A DNA stretch of 64,000 bases from Streptacidiphilus jiangxiensis (GTDB lineage: Bacteria > Actinomycetota > Actinomycetes > Streptomycetales > Streptomycetaceae). Location: the NCBI RefSeq assembly GCF_900109465.1, contig NZ_FOAZ01000022.1, forward strand, positions 62,001 through 126,000. The letters are read 5' to 3'. Under the pieces are notes generated by a model. It worked only from the letters and a program-made list of their open reading frames with translations. It was not told where the DNA came from and did no database searches. How positions within the stretch are numbered: the first letter of the stretch is position 1; each line of letters starts with the position of its first letter. Below are positions 7,149 through 16,500 of this stretch, piece by piece. Both the position numbers and the translations under genes were made by a program.

Positions 7149-8221
7149 CAGCGCCCGGCGCCCGCCGAGGGGGCGGCGCCGGTGGAGCCGCGCACGACGA
7201 GCTCGGGCTGGAAGACGAACTCGGCGCGGTGCGCGGGCGTGCCGCTGATCTCCTCCAGCAGCGCGTCGACCGCCGCCTGGCCCATCGCCTCGACCGGCTT
7301 GCGGATCGTGGTCAGCGGCGGGTCGGCGAAGGCGATCAGCGGGGAGTCGTCGAAGCCGACCACCGACACGTCGCCGGGGACGGCCAGGCCGCGCTGGCGG
7401 GCGGCGCGGATGACGCCGAAGGCCATCAGGTCGCTGCCGCACACGATCGCCGTGCAGCCCTTGTCGAGCAGCCGCGCGCCGGCGGCGTGCCCGCCCTCGA
7501 CGGTGAACAGCGAGTGCTGGACCAGGTCCCGCGCGCCCTCCTCGGTCAGACCGAACAGCTCCTGGGCGGCCTCGGTGAAGCCCTCCAACTTGCGTGCCAC
7601 CGGCACGAAGCGGGTCGGGCCGACGGCCAGGCCGACCTTCTCGTGGCCGAGTTCGGCGAGGTGGCGCAGGGCCATGCCCATCGCAGCACGGTCGTCGGGC
7701 GAGACGAAGGAGGCGTCGATGCGCTCGCTGTAGCCGTCCATCAGCACGAACGGCACGCCGCGACCGGCGAGTCGGGCGTAGCGCTCGTGGTCGGCGCTGG
7801 TGTCGGCGTGCAGGCCGGAGACGAAGACGATGCCGGTCACACCGCGTTCGACGAGCAGGTCGACGAGCTCGTCCTCGGTCGAGCCGCCGGGGGTCTGGGT
7901 GCACAGCACGGGCGTGTAGCCGTGCCGGGTGAGCACCTGCTCGATGACCTGGGCCAGCGCGGGGAAGATCGGGTTGCTGAGCTCGGGGATGATGAGCCCG
8001 ATCAGGCCGGCGCTGCGCTGCCGCAGCTTGACCGGCCGGTCGTAGCCGAGCACGTCGAGGGCGGCCAGCACGGTCTGCCGGGTGGAGCCGGAGACGCCCG
8101 CCTTGCCGTTGAGGACACGGGAGACGGTGGCCTCGCTGACGCCGGCCTGGGCGGCGATATCCGCCAGCCGGGCCGGTGCCTGCGGCGGCACCGGCGTGCC
8201 GACCTGTGGGGGAACGGTCAT
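7148..8221 (-). CDS. malR: LacI-family regulator, MalR-like paralogue 2
   Basis: A 357-residue LacI/GalR repressor. A proline-rich leader of about 18 residues precedes the helix-turn-helix (ARLADIAAQAGVSEATVSRV), then the sugar-binding domain ends in FVFQPELVVRGSTGAAPSAG. The ATG at 8221 is one base after the alpha-glucosidase stop. Of the two paralogues, this one directly follows the alpha-glucosidase and is the more likely regulator of the malEFG operon. In Streptomyces coelicolor MalR binds CTTGCAG-type repeats, and an inverted repeat of that sequence precedes malE here. The assignment is by homology and context. Confidence 0.85.
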   Translation of the reverse strand: MTVPPQVGTPVPPQAPARLADIAAQAGVSEATVSRVLNGKAGVSGSTRQTVLAALDVLGYDRPVKLRQRSAGLIGLIIPELSNPIFPALAQVIEQVLTRHGYTPVLCTQTPGGSTEDELVDLLVERGVTGIVFVSGLHADTSADHERYARLAGRGVPFVLMDGYSERIDASFVSPDDRAAMGMALRHLAELGHEKVGLAVGPTRFVPVARKLEGFTEAAQELFGLTEEGARDLVQHSLFTVEGGHAAGARLLDKGCTAIVCGSDLMAFGVIRAARQRGLAVPGDVSVVGFDDSPLIAFADPPLTTIRKPVEAMGQAAVDALLEEISGTPAHRAEFVFQPELVVRGSTGAAPSAGAGR

Positions 8222-8222
8222 C

Positions 8223-9950
8223 TCAGGCCGACCACCAGACGGTGGTGTCGGCCGGGATCTCGATCTCCTCGCCGGAGTCGGTCCTGACCGGCTCCTCGCC
8301 CGAGGTGAGCAGCAGGCGCCCAGGCACGGACGACACGGACACGCGCACGGGCGAGGAGCCGGTGTTGGCCACGCAGACGAAGGCACCGTCCGCGTGGGCC
8401 CGGCGGAAGGCCAGCGCCCCGGCGGGGGCGTCCAGCCATTCCACGCTGTCGCCCGCGCCGAGCGCCGGGTGCGCGGCCCGGATCGCGAGGGCGGAACGGT
8501 AGAGCTCCAGCGTGGAGGTCGGGTCGCCGGTCTGCACCTCGACGCTGAGCTCGGCCCAGGAGTCCGGCTGCGGCAGCCAGCTGGGTCCGCCCGCGACCGG
8601 GCCGAAGCCGTAGGGCGCCTCGGCGCCGGACCACGGGATCGGCACGCGGCAGCCGTCGCGAAAGCCGTCCTGGCCCTCGGCGCGGTGGAAGGACGGGTCC
8701 TGGCGCACCTCGTCCGGCAGGTCGGTGACGTCGGGCAGGCCGAGCTCCTCGCCCTGGTAGACGTAGGCCGAGCCGGGCAGGGCCAGCATCAGCACGGTGG
8801 CGGCGCGGGCGCGGCGCAGGCCGAGCACGCGGTCGCCGGGGGTGCGGATCTGGGTGGCCCCGGTGGCGGGGTTGGCGAACCGGGTGGTGTGCCGGGTGAC
8901 GTCGTGGTTCGACAGCACCCAGGTGGCGGGCGCGCCGACCGGGCGCATCGCGTCCAGGGTCAGGTCGACCACCTCGCGCAGCTTCTCGGCGTCCCACCCG
9001 GTGCCCAGGTACTGGAAGTTGAACGCCTGGTGCAGCTCGTCGGGGCGGACGTAGTTGGCGGTGCGGTCGACCGTCGGGGTCCACGCCTCGGCGACGAAGA
9101 TGCGCTCGCCCGGGTACTCGTCCAGGATGGGCCGCCAGGAGCGGTAGATCTCGTGGACGCCGTCCTGGTCGAAGAAGGGCATGGTGTCGTTGCCGAGCAG
9201 CTTCAGCTGGTCGTGCACGCCCAGGTCGGGCAGGCCCTTGGCCTTGACCAGGCCGTGGGCGACGTCGATGCGGAAGCCGTCGACGCCCAGGTCCAGCCAG
9301 AAGCGCAGGATCGAGCGGAACTCGTCGGCGACGGCCGGGTGCTCCCAGTCGAAGTCGGGCTGCTCGGGCGCGAACAGGTGCAGGTACCACTGACCGGGCG
9401 TGCCGTCCGGCTCGGTGACCCGGGTCCAGGCCGGGCCACCGAAGATGGACTCCCAGTCGTTGGGCGGCAGTTCGCCGTTCTCGCCATTGCCGTCACGGAA
9501 GTGGAACCGCTTGCGCAGCGCCGAGCCGGGGCCCTCGCGCAGCGCCTGCTGGAACCACTCGTGCTGGTCCGAGCAGTGGTTGGGGACGAGGTCGAAGATG
9601 ACGCGCAGACCCAGCGCATGCGCGTCCTCGATCAGCCCGGCGGCGTCGGCCAGCTCCCCGAACATCGGGTCGACCCGCCGGTAGTCGGAGACGTCGTACC
9701 CGGCGTCGGCCTGCGGGGAGGCGTAGAACGGCGAGAGCCAGACCGCGTCCACGCCCAGGTCGCGCAGGTAGGGCAGGCGCGAGCGGATGCCCGCGAGGTC
9801 GCCCATCCCGTCACCGTTCGCGTCGGCGAAGCTGCGGGGGTAGACCTGGTAGATCACGGCCTCACGCCACCAGCCGGTTCTCCGCTGCGCGTTGGACTCG
9901 CCTTCACCACTGGTGGCGGGACGGGCCGGAACAACGAGGTGCTGGGTCAT
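8223..9950 (-). CDS. aglA: GH13 alpha-glucosidase (AglA-like)
   Basis: A 575-residue cytoplasmic GH13 enzyme without a signal peptide. It hydrolyses terminal alpha-glucosidic bonds of maltose or maltodextrins brought in by the adjacent transporter. The (beta/alpha)8 barrel begins at about residue 30 (WWREAVIYQVYPRSF). Catalytic residues are visible: nucleophile Asp229 in GFRIDVAH, acid/base Glu288 in FVAEAW, and the third carboxylate Asp350 in SNHDVTRH; His125 lies in LVPNH. The C-terminal beta domain ends in TTVWWSA. The ATG at 9950 has an AAGGGA ribosome site. It lies 67 bases after malG in the same operon. Whether the preferred linkage is alpha-1,4 or alpha-1,6 is not certain. Confidence 0.9.
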   Translation of the reverse strand: MTQHLVVPARPATSGEGESNAQRRTGWWREAVIYQVYPRSFADANGDGMGDLAGIRSRLPYLRDLGVDAVWLSPFYASPQADAGYDVSDYRRVDPMFGELADAAGLIEDAHALGLRVIFDLVPNHCSDQHEWFQQALREGPGSALRKRFHFRDGNGENGELPPNDWESIFGGPAWTRVTEPDGTPGQWYLHLFAPEQPDFDWEHPAVADEFRSILRFWLDLGVDGFRIDVAHGLVKAKGLPDLGVHDQLKLLGNDTMPFFDQDGVHEIYRSWRPILDEYPGERIFVAEAWTPTVDRTANYVRPDELHQAFNFQYLGTGWDAEKLREVVDLTLDAMRPVGAPATWVLSNHDVTRHTTRFANPATGATQIRTPGDRVLGLRRARAATVLMLALPGSAYVYQGEELGLPDVTDLPDEVRQDPSFHRAEGQDGFRDGCRVPIPWSGAEAPYGFGPVAGGPSWLPQPDSWAELSVEVQTGDPTSTLELYRSALAIRAAHPALGAGDSVEWLDAPAGALAFRRAHADGAFVCVANTGSSPVRVSVSSVPGRLLLTSGEEPVRTDSGEEIEIPADTTVWWSA

Positions 9951-10017
9951 GGGATCCCTTGGGTGCGAGAGATGCGAGAGAAGAAGTGGCTGGTACGGCG
10001 ACGGACCGGCTGGGGTG

Positions 10018-10872
10018 TCAGCCCTTGGTCCCGCCGGCGGTGAGGCCGGTCACCAGGTTCTTCTGGACCAGGTAGAAGAAGGCGGCGGCGGGGATGGCGA
10101 TCAGCACACCCGTCGCGGCCATGTAGTTCCACTGCGAGTTGAACTGGCTGACGAAGGTCTGCAGGCCGACGGCCAGCGTGTAGTGGTTCGACGAGAGCAG
10201 GAAGAACGAGGCGAAGGCGACCTCGCCCCACGCGGTGAGGAAGGTGTAGAACGCCGCCACCGCGAGGCCGGGGCGGGCGAGCGGGATGATCAGCCGCCAG
10301 AAGGTGCCGAACGGGTTGAGCCCGTCGATCCGGCCCGCCTCGTCGATCTCCACCGGGATGGTGTCGAAGTAGCCCTTGAGCAGCCAGGCGCAGTACGGCA
10401 CGGCGGTGGTGCAGTAGACCAGGATCAGGCCGCCGTAGGTGTCCAGCAGCTTGGTGTCGGCCAGGATCTTGTACATCGGCACCATCAGCACCGACACCGG
10501 GAACATCTGGGTCAGCAGGAAGGTGTACATCAGGGTGCCGCGACCCAGGAACCTGATCCGGGAGACGGCGTAGCCGGCGCTCGCGGCGACCAGGACACCG
10601 ACGACGGTCGTACCGGCGGCGATCAGGGTGGAGTTGCCGAGCCAGGTGAAGAAGTCCGTGTGGTTCACCACGTGGTCGTAGTTGGCCAGCGAGGGATGCG
10701 CCGCGATCCGGTTCGGATGCTGGTAGTCGAACTCGCCCGCCCCGAGGGAGATGTAGGCGACCCAGGCCACCGGGAAGGCGGCGACGAAGGCGGCGACGGC
10801 CAGCACGGAGTGCAGTCCGGCGGAGGCGAGCGGCCCGCGCTCGCCGCGGCCGCGGGTCTTCTTGGTGCTCAT
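10018..10872 (-). CDS. malG: maltose/maltodextrin ABC transporter permease MalG
   Basis: A 284-residue inner-membrane permease with about six membrane helices. The conserved cytoplasmic EAA loop that contacts the ATPase is seen as EIDEAGRIDGLNPFGTFWRL followed by IIPLARPG. Its ATG at 10872 overlaps the malF stop (ATGA), showing translational coupling. No ATPase gene is in the operon; in Streptomyces the shared ATPase MsiK, encoded elsewhere, energises such sugar importers (established for the genus, inferred here). Confidence 0.92.
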   Translation of the reverse strand: MSTKKTRGRGERGPLASAGLHSVLAVAAFVAAFPVAWVAYISLGAGEFDYQHPNRIAAHPSLANYDHVVNHTDFFTWLGNSTLIAAGTTVVGVLVAASAGYAVSRIRFLGRGTLMYTFLLTQMFPVSVLMVPMYKILADTKLLDTYGGLILVYCTTAVPYCAWLLKGYFDTIPVEIDEAGRIDGLNPFGTFWRLIIPLARPGLAVAAFYTFLTAWGEVAFASFFLLSSNHYTLAVGLQTFVSQFNSQWNYMAATGVLIAIPAAAFFYLVQKNLVTGLTAGGTKG

Positions 10873-11876
10873 GCCTGCTCTCCCTGCATGCGCCGGATCC
10901 AGCGCCGGTAGAACTCGGTGAAGACGACGAGGATGGACAGGCACAGCACGCCGACCGTCGCGGCGCCCGCGTAGTCCATCGGGTTCTGGCCGAAGAAGAG
11001 CTGGTACGAGTAGGTGACCAGGATCTGCACGCTGTCGCTGTTGGTGGAGCCGAACAGCAGGAAGATCACGATGAACTGGTTGAAGGTCCAGATCACGCCG
11101 AGCAGGATCACCGTGCTGCTGACCGGGCGCAGGCCCGGCAGCGTGACGTTGCGGAACCGCTGCCACGGGCTCGCGCCGTCCATCTCGGCGGCCTCGTAGA
11201 GCTCACCCGGGATGGCCTGGAGGCCACCCAGCATGGAGAGCATCATGAACGGCACGCCGACCCAGACGTTGACCGTGATCGCGGCGATCTTCTGCCAGAA
11301 CGGGTTGCTCAGCCACTCGGGTTGGCCGAGGCCCAGCGAGCCGAGCAGGTGGTTGACCGCACCGCCGTCGGAGAGCAGCAGCCGCCAGGAGAAGATGGTG
11401 ACGAAGGTCGGCACCGCCCAGGGCAGCACCAGCAGCGTCCGGTACAGGGTGCGCCCGCGCACCTGCCGGTTGAGCAGGACGGCGAGGCCGAGGCCCAGCG
11501 ACACCGTGATGGCGACACAGCTGACGGTCCAGATGATGGTCCACCAGAAGTGCGGCCAGAACTGGTTGTCGGGGCCGGAGAGGATGTCGACGTACTGCTT
11601 CAGGCCGACCCAGCTGAACGTGTCGGGGATGTGGTTAACCCCGATGGTGTGGCCCACGTTGAGGCTGGTGGCGTTGGTGAAGGTGTACATGATGCCCAGC
11701 ACCAGCGGATAGCCGACCAGGACACCGAGGATCACCACGACCGGGGCGCACATCGCCCAGGCGTACCAGTACTGGTCGTAGGAACGCCGGAGGCGGCGGA
11801 GCGGGCCGGCCTGCTTGGGCGGCTTCTCCTCGGTCCGGCGTGGCGTGGCGGCTTCCGCCGGCGCGGCCACGGTCAT
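10869..11876 (-). CDS. malF: maltose/maltodextrin ABC transporter permease MalF
   Basis: A 335-residue permease with an N-terminal cytoplasmic tail of about 35 residues, then six to seven membrane helices. A periplasmic-side loop (TFTNATSLNVGHTIGVNHIP) follows the first helix. The EAA motif reads ELYEAAEMDGASPWQRFRNV followed by TLPGLRP. It pairs with MalG to form the channel. The start at 11876 lies 111 bases downstream of the malE stop, and a strong stem-loop sits in that gap. Confidence 0.92.
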   Translation of the reverse strand: MTVAAPAEAATPRRTEEKPPKQAGPLRRLRRSYDQYWYAWAMCAPVVVILGVLVGYPLVLGIMYTFTNATSLNVGHTIGVNHIPDTFSWVGLKQYVDILSGPDNQFWPHFWWTIIWTVSCVAITVSLGLGLAVLLNRQVRGRTLYRTLLVLPWAVPTFVTIFSWRLLLSDGGAVNHLLGSLGLGQPEWLSNPFWQKIAAITVNVWVGVPFMMLSMLGGLQAIPGELYEAAEMDGASPWQRFRNVTLPGLRPVSSTVILLGVIWTFNQFIVIFLLFGSTNSDSVQILVTYSYQLFFGQNPMDYAGAATVGVLCLSILVVFTEFYRRWIRRMQGEQA

Positions 11877-11938
11877 GGGGCACCTCTTCGGGGAACTCTG
11901 GCCTCTTCGGGAGACTCTGGGGGGAGTACGAAGCGGGA

Positions 11939-11982
11939 TGCCGGCCGGCCGCCCCCACCCTCACGGGGACGACCGGCCGGCA
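11939..11982 (-). promoter_or_regulatory. stem-loop between malE and malF
   Basis: Perfect 10-base arms TGCCGGCCGG (11939-11948) and CCGGCCGGCA (11973-11982) surround a 24-base loop. It sits just after the malE stop and before malF. In other maltose operons a hairpin here partly ends transcription or stabilises the malE mRNA, so that the binding protein is made in excess; the same role is likely here. Confidence 0.6.
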
Positions 11983-11987
11983 CGGGG

Positions 11988-13280
11988 TCACTGCGCGGCG
12001 TAGTCCGGCAGCAGCTTCTGGGCCTGCACGGTGCTGTTGCTCATGCCCTGCGCAACGCTCTCCTGGCCGGTCAGCATCTTGGTCAGCTCGGTGCCGAACG
12101 GGCCGTACAGGTCGCTGTAGTGGGCCAGCGCCGGACGCGGCACGCCCGCGGACAGGACGGCCTGGAAGCCGGCGATGCCCGGGTTGGCGGTGACGGCGGA
12201 GGTGTAGGCGTCCGTACGGGTCGGCAGCGTCGAGTTCTTGGTCGCGATCTCGATCTGCGACTGCGCCGAGGTCAGGAAGGCGATGAACTTCTCCGAGGCG
12301 GCCTGGTGCGCGGCGTCGGAACCGGCGTAGGCGACCAGGTTGTGACCGCCGATCGGCGCGCCGGCCTTGCCGGCCGAGCCGGCCGGGACCACGGCGATGC
12401 CCAGGTTGGTCTTGTCGGAGAAGGCGGCACCCTTGAAGACGTTGGTGGTCTCCCACGGGCCCTGGATGATCGAGGCGACCTTGCCGGTCTCGAAGGCGTC
12501 CATGATGTTGGCGTAGCCGTTGGGCGTGGTGTCGAGCTTGGAGACGCCCGGGGCGGAGACCAGGTCCTTCAGGGTGTTGATGCCCTTGATGGCGGCGGCG
12601 GAGTTGAACTCCAGCTTCTTGTTGGCCAGGTCCACCATGTCGGTGCCCTCGCCGTACAGGAACGGCATGGCGTAGTAGGAGGCCGGGTTGAAGGCGAAGC
12701 CGTCGACGCCCGCCTTCTGCTTGACCAGCGCGGAGTCGGCCTTCAGCTCGTCCCAGGTCTTCGGCGCGGCGGTGATGCCGGCCTTGGCGAAGAGCGACTT
12801 GTTGTACATCAGCGCCAGGGTGTCGGTCACCTCGGGCATGCCGAAGAGCTTGCCCTGGTAGGTGGCCTGCTGGATCAGCTGCGGCTCGAACGAGGACTTC
12901 TCGGCGGCGGCCGGGGTGCCGTCGAGCGGGGCCAGCAGGCCCGCCTGGGCGAAGCCGGCGACCCAGCCGACATCGGAGCGCAGCACGTCCGGCGCGCCCT
13001 TGCCCGCCGTGGCGGCGGTGGTGAACTTCGCCTGCGCGTTCGCGAACGGCACGTTGACGTAGTTGACCTTGATGTTCGGGTTGGCCTGCTCGAACTGGGC
13101 GACCAGGGCCTTGTAGGTCGGGGCCTCGTTGGTGGCGTCCGAGGTGTCCCACCAGGTGATGGTGACGGGCCCGGCGTTGGCGGCCGAGCCGCCCGAGCTG
13201 CTGCCGCCGGAAGAACCGCAAGCGCTTGCAGAAACCGCTATCGCCGTCGCAAGAACGGCGGCCGCAATGCCACGACGCAT
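11988..13280 (-). CDS. malE: maltose/maltodextrin-binding lipoprotein MalE
   Basis: A 430-residue solute-binding protein. The signal peptide RGIAAAVLATAIAVSASACG has a lipobox (SASAC), so the mature protein is lipid-anchored at the cysteine, followed by a Gly/Ser-rich linker. The body is a family 1 binding protein (VTITWWDTSDATNEAPTYKA; FGMPEVTDTLALMYNK). The ATG at 13280 is preceded by GAAGGAG at eight bases. It is the first gene of the operon, controlled from the CTTGCAG operator region upstream. Maltose/maltodextrin specificity rests on gene context. Confidence 0.92.
   Translation of the reverse strand: MRRGIAAAVLATAIAVSASACGSSGGSSSGGSAANAGPVTITWWDTSDATNEAPTYKALVAQFEQANPNIKVNYVNVPFANAQAKFTTAATAGKGAPDVLRSDVGWVAGFAQAGLLAPLDGTPAAAEKSSFEPQLIQQATYQGKLFGMPEVTDTLALMYNKSLFAKAGITAAPKTWDELKADSALVKQKAGVDGFAFNPASYYAMPFLYGEGTDMVDLANKKLEFNSAAAIKGINTLKDLVSAPGVSKLDTTPNGYANIMDAFETGKVASIIQGPWETTNVFKGAAFSDKTNLGIAVVPAGSAGKAGAPIGGHNLVAYAGSDAAHQAASEKFIAFLTSAQSQIEIATKNSTLPTRTDAYTSAVTANPGIAGFQAVLSAGVPRPALAHYSDLYGPFGTELTKMLTGQESVAQGMSNSTVQAQKLLPDYAAQ
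13218..13229. promoter_or_regulatory. palindrome in the malE signal-peptide codons
   Basis: GCAAGCGCTTGC is a perfect 12-base palindrome about 55 bases inside malE. It carries the GCAAG/CTTGC core of the upstream operator, so it could be an auxiliary MalR site. It may also be due to codon choice in the Ala-Cys-Gly lipobox. Confidence 0.3.
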
Positions 13281-13371
13281 CGTGCATCTCCTTCGGGGGT
13301 GGGGAGCCCAGAGCCGCACTGCCGCTGGGCTTGGGGAGGAACGTAACAGCGGTGTGAGCGCGCTGGAAAGT

Positions 13372-13394
13372 CCTTGCAGCAAATTTCTGCAAGG
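13372..13394. promoter_or_regulatory. MalR-type operator upstream of malE
   Basis: Perfect inverted repeat: CCTTGCAG (13372-13379) and CTGCAAGG (13387-13394), separated by seven A/T-rich bases. CTTGCAG repeats are the known recognition sequence of Streptomyces MalR. It lies about 92 bases upstream of the malE start, where the promoter should be. A further TTCTGCAA half-site lies at about 13496-13503. Confidence 0.75.
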
Positions 13395-13506
13395 CGGCAG
13401 GATCGTTACCTGCGCGTGTCCTCGGTGTTGCGGCCAGAAGACCGAGGCCGCGCCGCCCCGGAGGACAGCGCGGCCGGTCAGAGCCTTGTGGAGCTTTCTG
13501 CAACTT

Positions 13507-16500
13507 CTACCGGGACGGGTCCTCCAGCAGCTCGCGCAGCAGCTGTGCGAGATGCACGGCCCGTCGGCCGTCGGCGAGTTGGGCGATCTGGGTGCGGCAG
13601 CTGAAGCCGTCCGCCAGCACCCGCGCCCGCGGCTCGGCCCGCAGCGCGGGCAGCAGCACGCGCTCCGCGGCGGCGACCGAGACGTCGTGGTGTCCCGGCT
13701 CGAACCCGAAGTTCCCCGCCAGCCCGCAGCAGGAGGGGGGCAGCCGTCGCACGTCCAGCCCGAACCGCGCCGCCACCCGCTCGTCGGCACCGGTGCCGAG
13801 GACGGCGTGCTGGTGGCAGTGCGTCTGCGCGAGCGCGCCGAGCGGTTCGTGCGTCTGCTCGCCGATGTCGGCCTCGTCCAGCAGCTCGGCGAACGTCCGC
13901 ACCCGCGCGGCAAGACGGGCCGCGCGCGGGTCCTCGGGCAGCAGGCGGGGCAGTTCCTCGCGCAGCGCGGCGGCGCAGCTGGGTTCGAGTACGACGACGG
14001 GCACGTCGGCGGGGCTCGCCGCGAGGACGCGGAGAGTACGGGCCATGGTCCGGCGGGCGGCGTCGAGGCGGCCGGTGCTCACGTGGGTCAGCCCGCAGCA
14101 GACCGCCCCCACGGGCAGCTGCGGCCGGAACCCCAGCCGGGTCAGCACGGCCGCGCCGGCATCGAGCACGTCGGGGTCGAGGTGGTTGCCGAACGTGTCG
14201 GGCCACAGCAGGACGCTGCGCACCGCGGACCCGTCCCCGCCCGCGCGCTCCGCGCCGCCCGAAGGCAGGCGGCGCCGCGTCGCGAACCCCACCCCTCGGC
14301 CGATCGCCGACCCCACCCGGCCTCGGGCACGCGGAGCGGCATCGCCCGCATCCGGACCCACCGCTCCGGTCGGAGGCAGCGCCCCGGTCGCGCCCGGCCG
14401 TGCACCGCCGCGGGCACGCGGAGCGGCATCGCCCGCATCCGGACCCACCGCTCCGGTCGGAGGAGGCGTCCCCGTCGCGCCCCGCCGTGCACCGCCGCCT
14501 TCGGTGCGCGAACCAGTGCCGCAGGCCGACAGCGGCTCGGGGTGGTACGTGCTGGTGAAGGAGCGCGGCGGGATGGACGGCAGCGGCCGTTCCGGGGCCG
14601 TGCCGGCCACGACACGGGCGAGGGTGGCGAGAGGGCGCACGCGCAGGGCCGCGCGCGCGGCGCGGGCCGCGCCCGGGACGGTGTGCAGCATGCGCAGCAG
14701 GCGCGGCAAGCCGCCCAGCACGTAGTGCACGCGCGGACGGAGACGGCGGCGGTAGTGCCGGTGCAGGAACTCCGACTTGTACGTCGCCATGTCGACATGG
14801 ACCGGGCAGTCGCTCGCGCAGCCCTTGCAGGACAGGCACAGGTCCAGCGCGTCCCGTACCTCGCGCGAGCGCCAGCCGTCCGTGATCGGCCCCTCCCCCG
14901 TCACGCTCCCCCGCAGCAGCTCGCCCAGCAGCCGCGCGCGACCGCGCGTCGAATGCCGCTCGTCGCGCGTCGCGGCGTAGCTCGGGCACATCACGGCAGC
15001 CGGATCGTCCGCGACGCACGCCCCCACGCCGACACAGCGCCGCGCGCCGTCGGCCAGCGGCAGCGTGCGCGGCAGGCCCGGCTGGCGCAGGTCCGCGTCC
15101 AGGGGGCGCGGGTCGACGACGTTGCCCGGGTTGAGCAGGTTCTCCGGGTCGAACGCGGCCTTGAACCGGCGGAAGAGCGCGAGCACCTCCGGCGGGTACA
15201 TCAGGCCCAGCAGCTCGGCCCGCGCCTGTCCGTCGCCGTGCTCGCCGGAGAGCGAGCCGCCGTGCCGGACCGCCGACGCGGCCGCCTCGGTCAGGAAACG
15301 CCGGAACCGACCGTCGGTCGGGGTGTCGAGCGGGAAGTCCAGGCGCAGGTGCAGGCAGCCCTCGCCGAAGTGTCCGAACGGCGTCCCACGCAGCCCGTGG
15401 TCGGCGGTCAGCGCACGCAGCTCGCGCAGGTAGGGCGCCAGCCGCTCGGGCGGTACTGCGGAGTCCTCCCAGCCCGGCCAGGCCTCCTGCCCGTCCGGCC
15501 CGCGCGTCGCCGTCCCGGCGGCGGCCTCGCGCACCCGCCACAGGGCCCGCTGCCCCGCCTGGTCCGCCACCACGGCCACGGCCGCGCCCTGCGCCCGCAC
15601 CGCGCGCTCGAGGGCACGCGCATGGTCGCCCGCCTCCGCCTCCAGGAACAGCCACCCACCCCCCTTCGGCAGCCGCGCCCGCTCCGCGTCCGAGCGGATC
15701 AGGTCCGCGCCCATCCCCTCGGCGGTCAGTGGCCGCAACGGCAACAGCTCGACGACCGCCTCCGCGGCGGCCGTCTCGTCGGCGTACCCCGCGACCACCA
15801 GCTCGGTCCGCTCCGCCCTCGGCACGAGGTCGACCACGGCACCGAGCACGATCGCACACCCGCCCTCCGTCCCCGTCAGGGCACGGACCAGGTCGAAGCC
15901 GCGCTCGGGCAGCAGCGCGTCGAGCGCGTAGCCGGAGCCGCGGCGCGGCAGCGTCGGATAGGACTGACGGAGCGTCATGAGGTTTTCGGTCGCGAGCGCG
16001 TGGAGCTCCCGGTGGAGCGCGCCGACTCGTCCCGGCTCGTCCAGCAGCGCCTGCCGTTGGGCGGCGCTGCGCGGCCCGTGGACGGTCAGCTCGGTACCGT
16101 CGGCGAGCAGCAGGTCCAGCGAGCGGACGTTGTCGGAGGTGCGCCCGTAGGCGACGGAGTGCGCACCGCAGGAGTCGTTCCCGATCATCCCCCCGAAGGT
16201 GCAGCGGCTGTGCGTCGACGGGTCCGGCCCGAACCGCAGCGCGTGTGGCGCCGCCAGCTTCTGCAGTGCGTCCAGCACAGTCCCCGCGCGGACCCGCGCG
16301 GTGCGCGCCCCCGGGTCGACCGCGTCCGCGTCCAGCGCGCCGAGCCCGGCCCGCAGGTCCAGCACGAGCGCGCCCGGGCTCACCGCCTGCCCCCCGATGC
16401 TGGTGCCCGCGCCGCGGGCGAGCACGGACACCCCGTGCTCCCGCGCGAGCGCGACGGCCGCCCGCACGTCGTCCAGGGACGCGGGTTTCACGACCCCCAG

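Noticed and set aside
13420-13447. CCTCGGT/ACCGAGG arms as a terminator for the Fe-S oxidoreductase
   Set aside because: Only seven-base arms around a 14-base loop; too weak to list as a feature.
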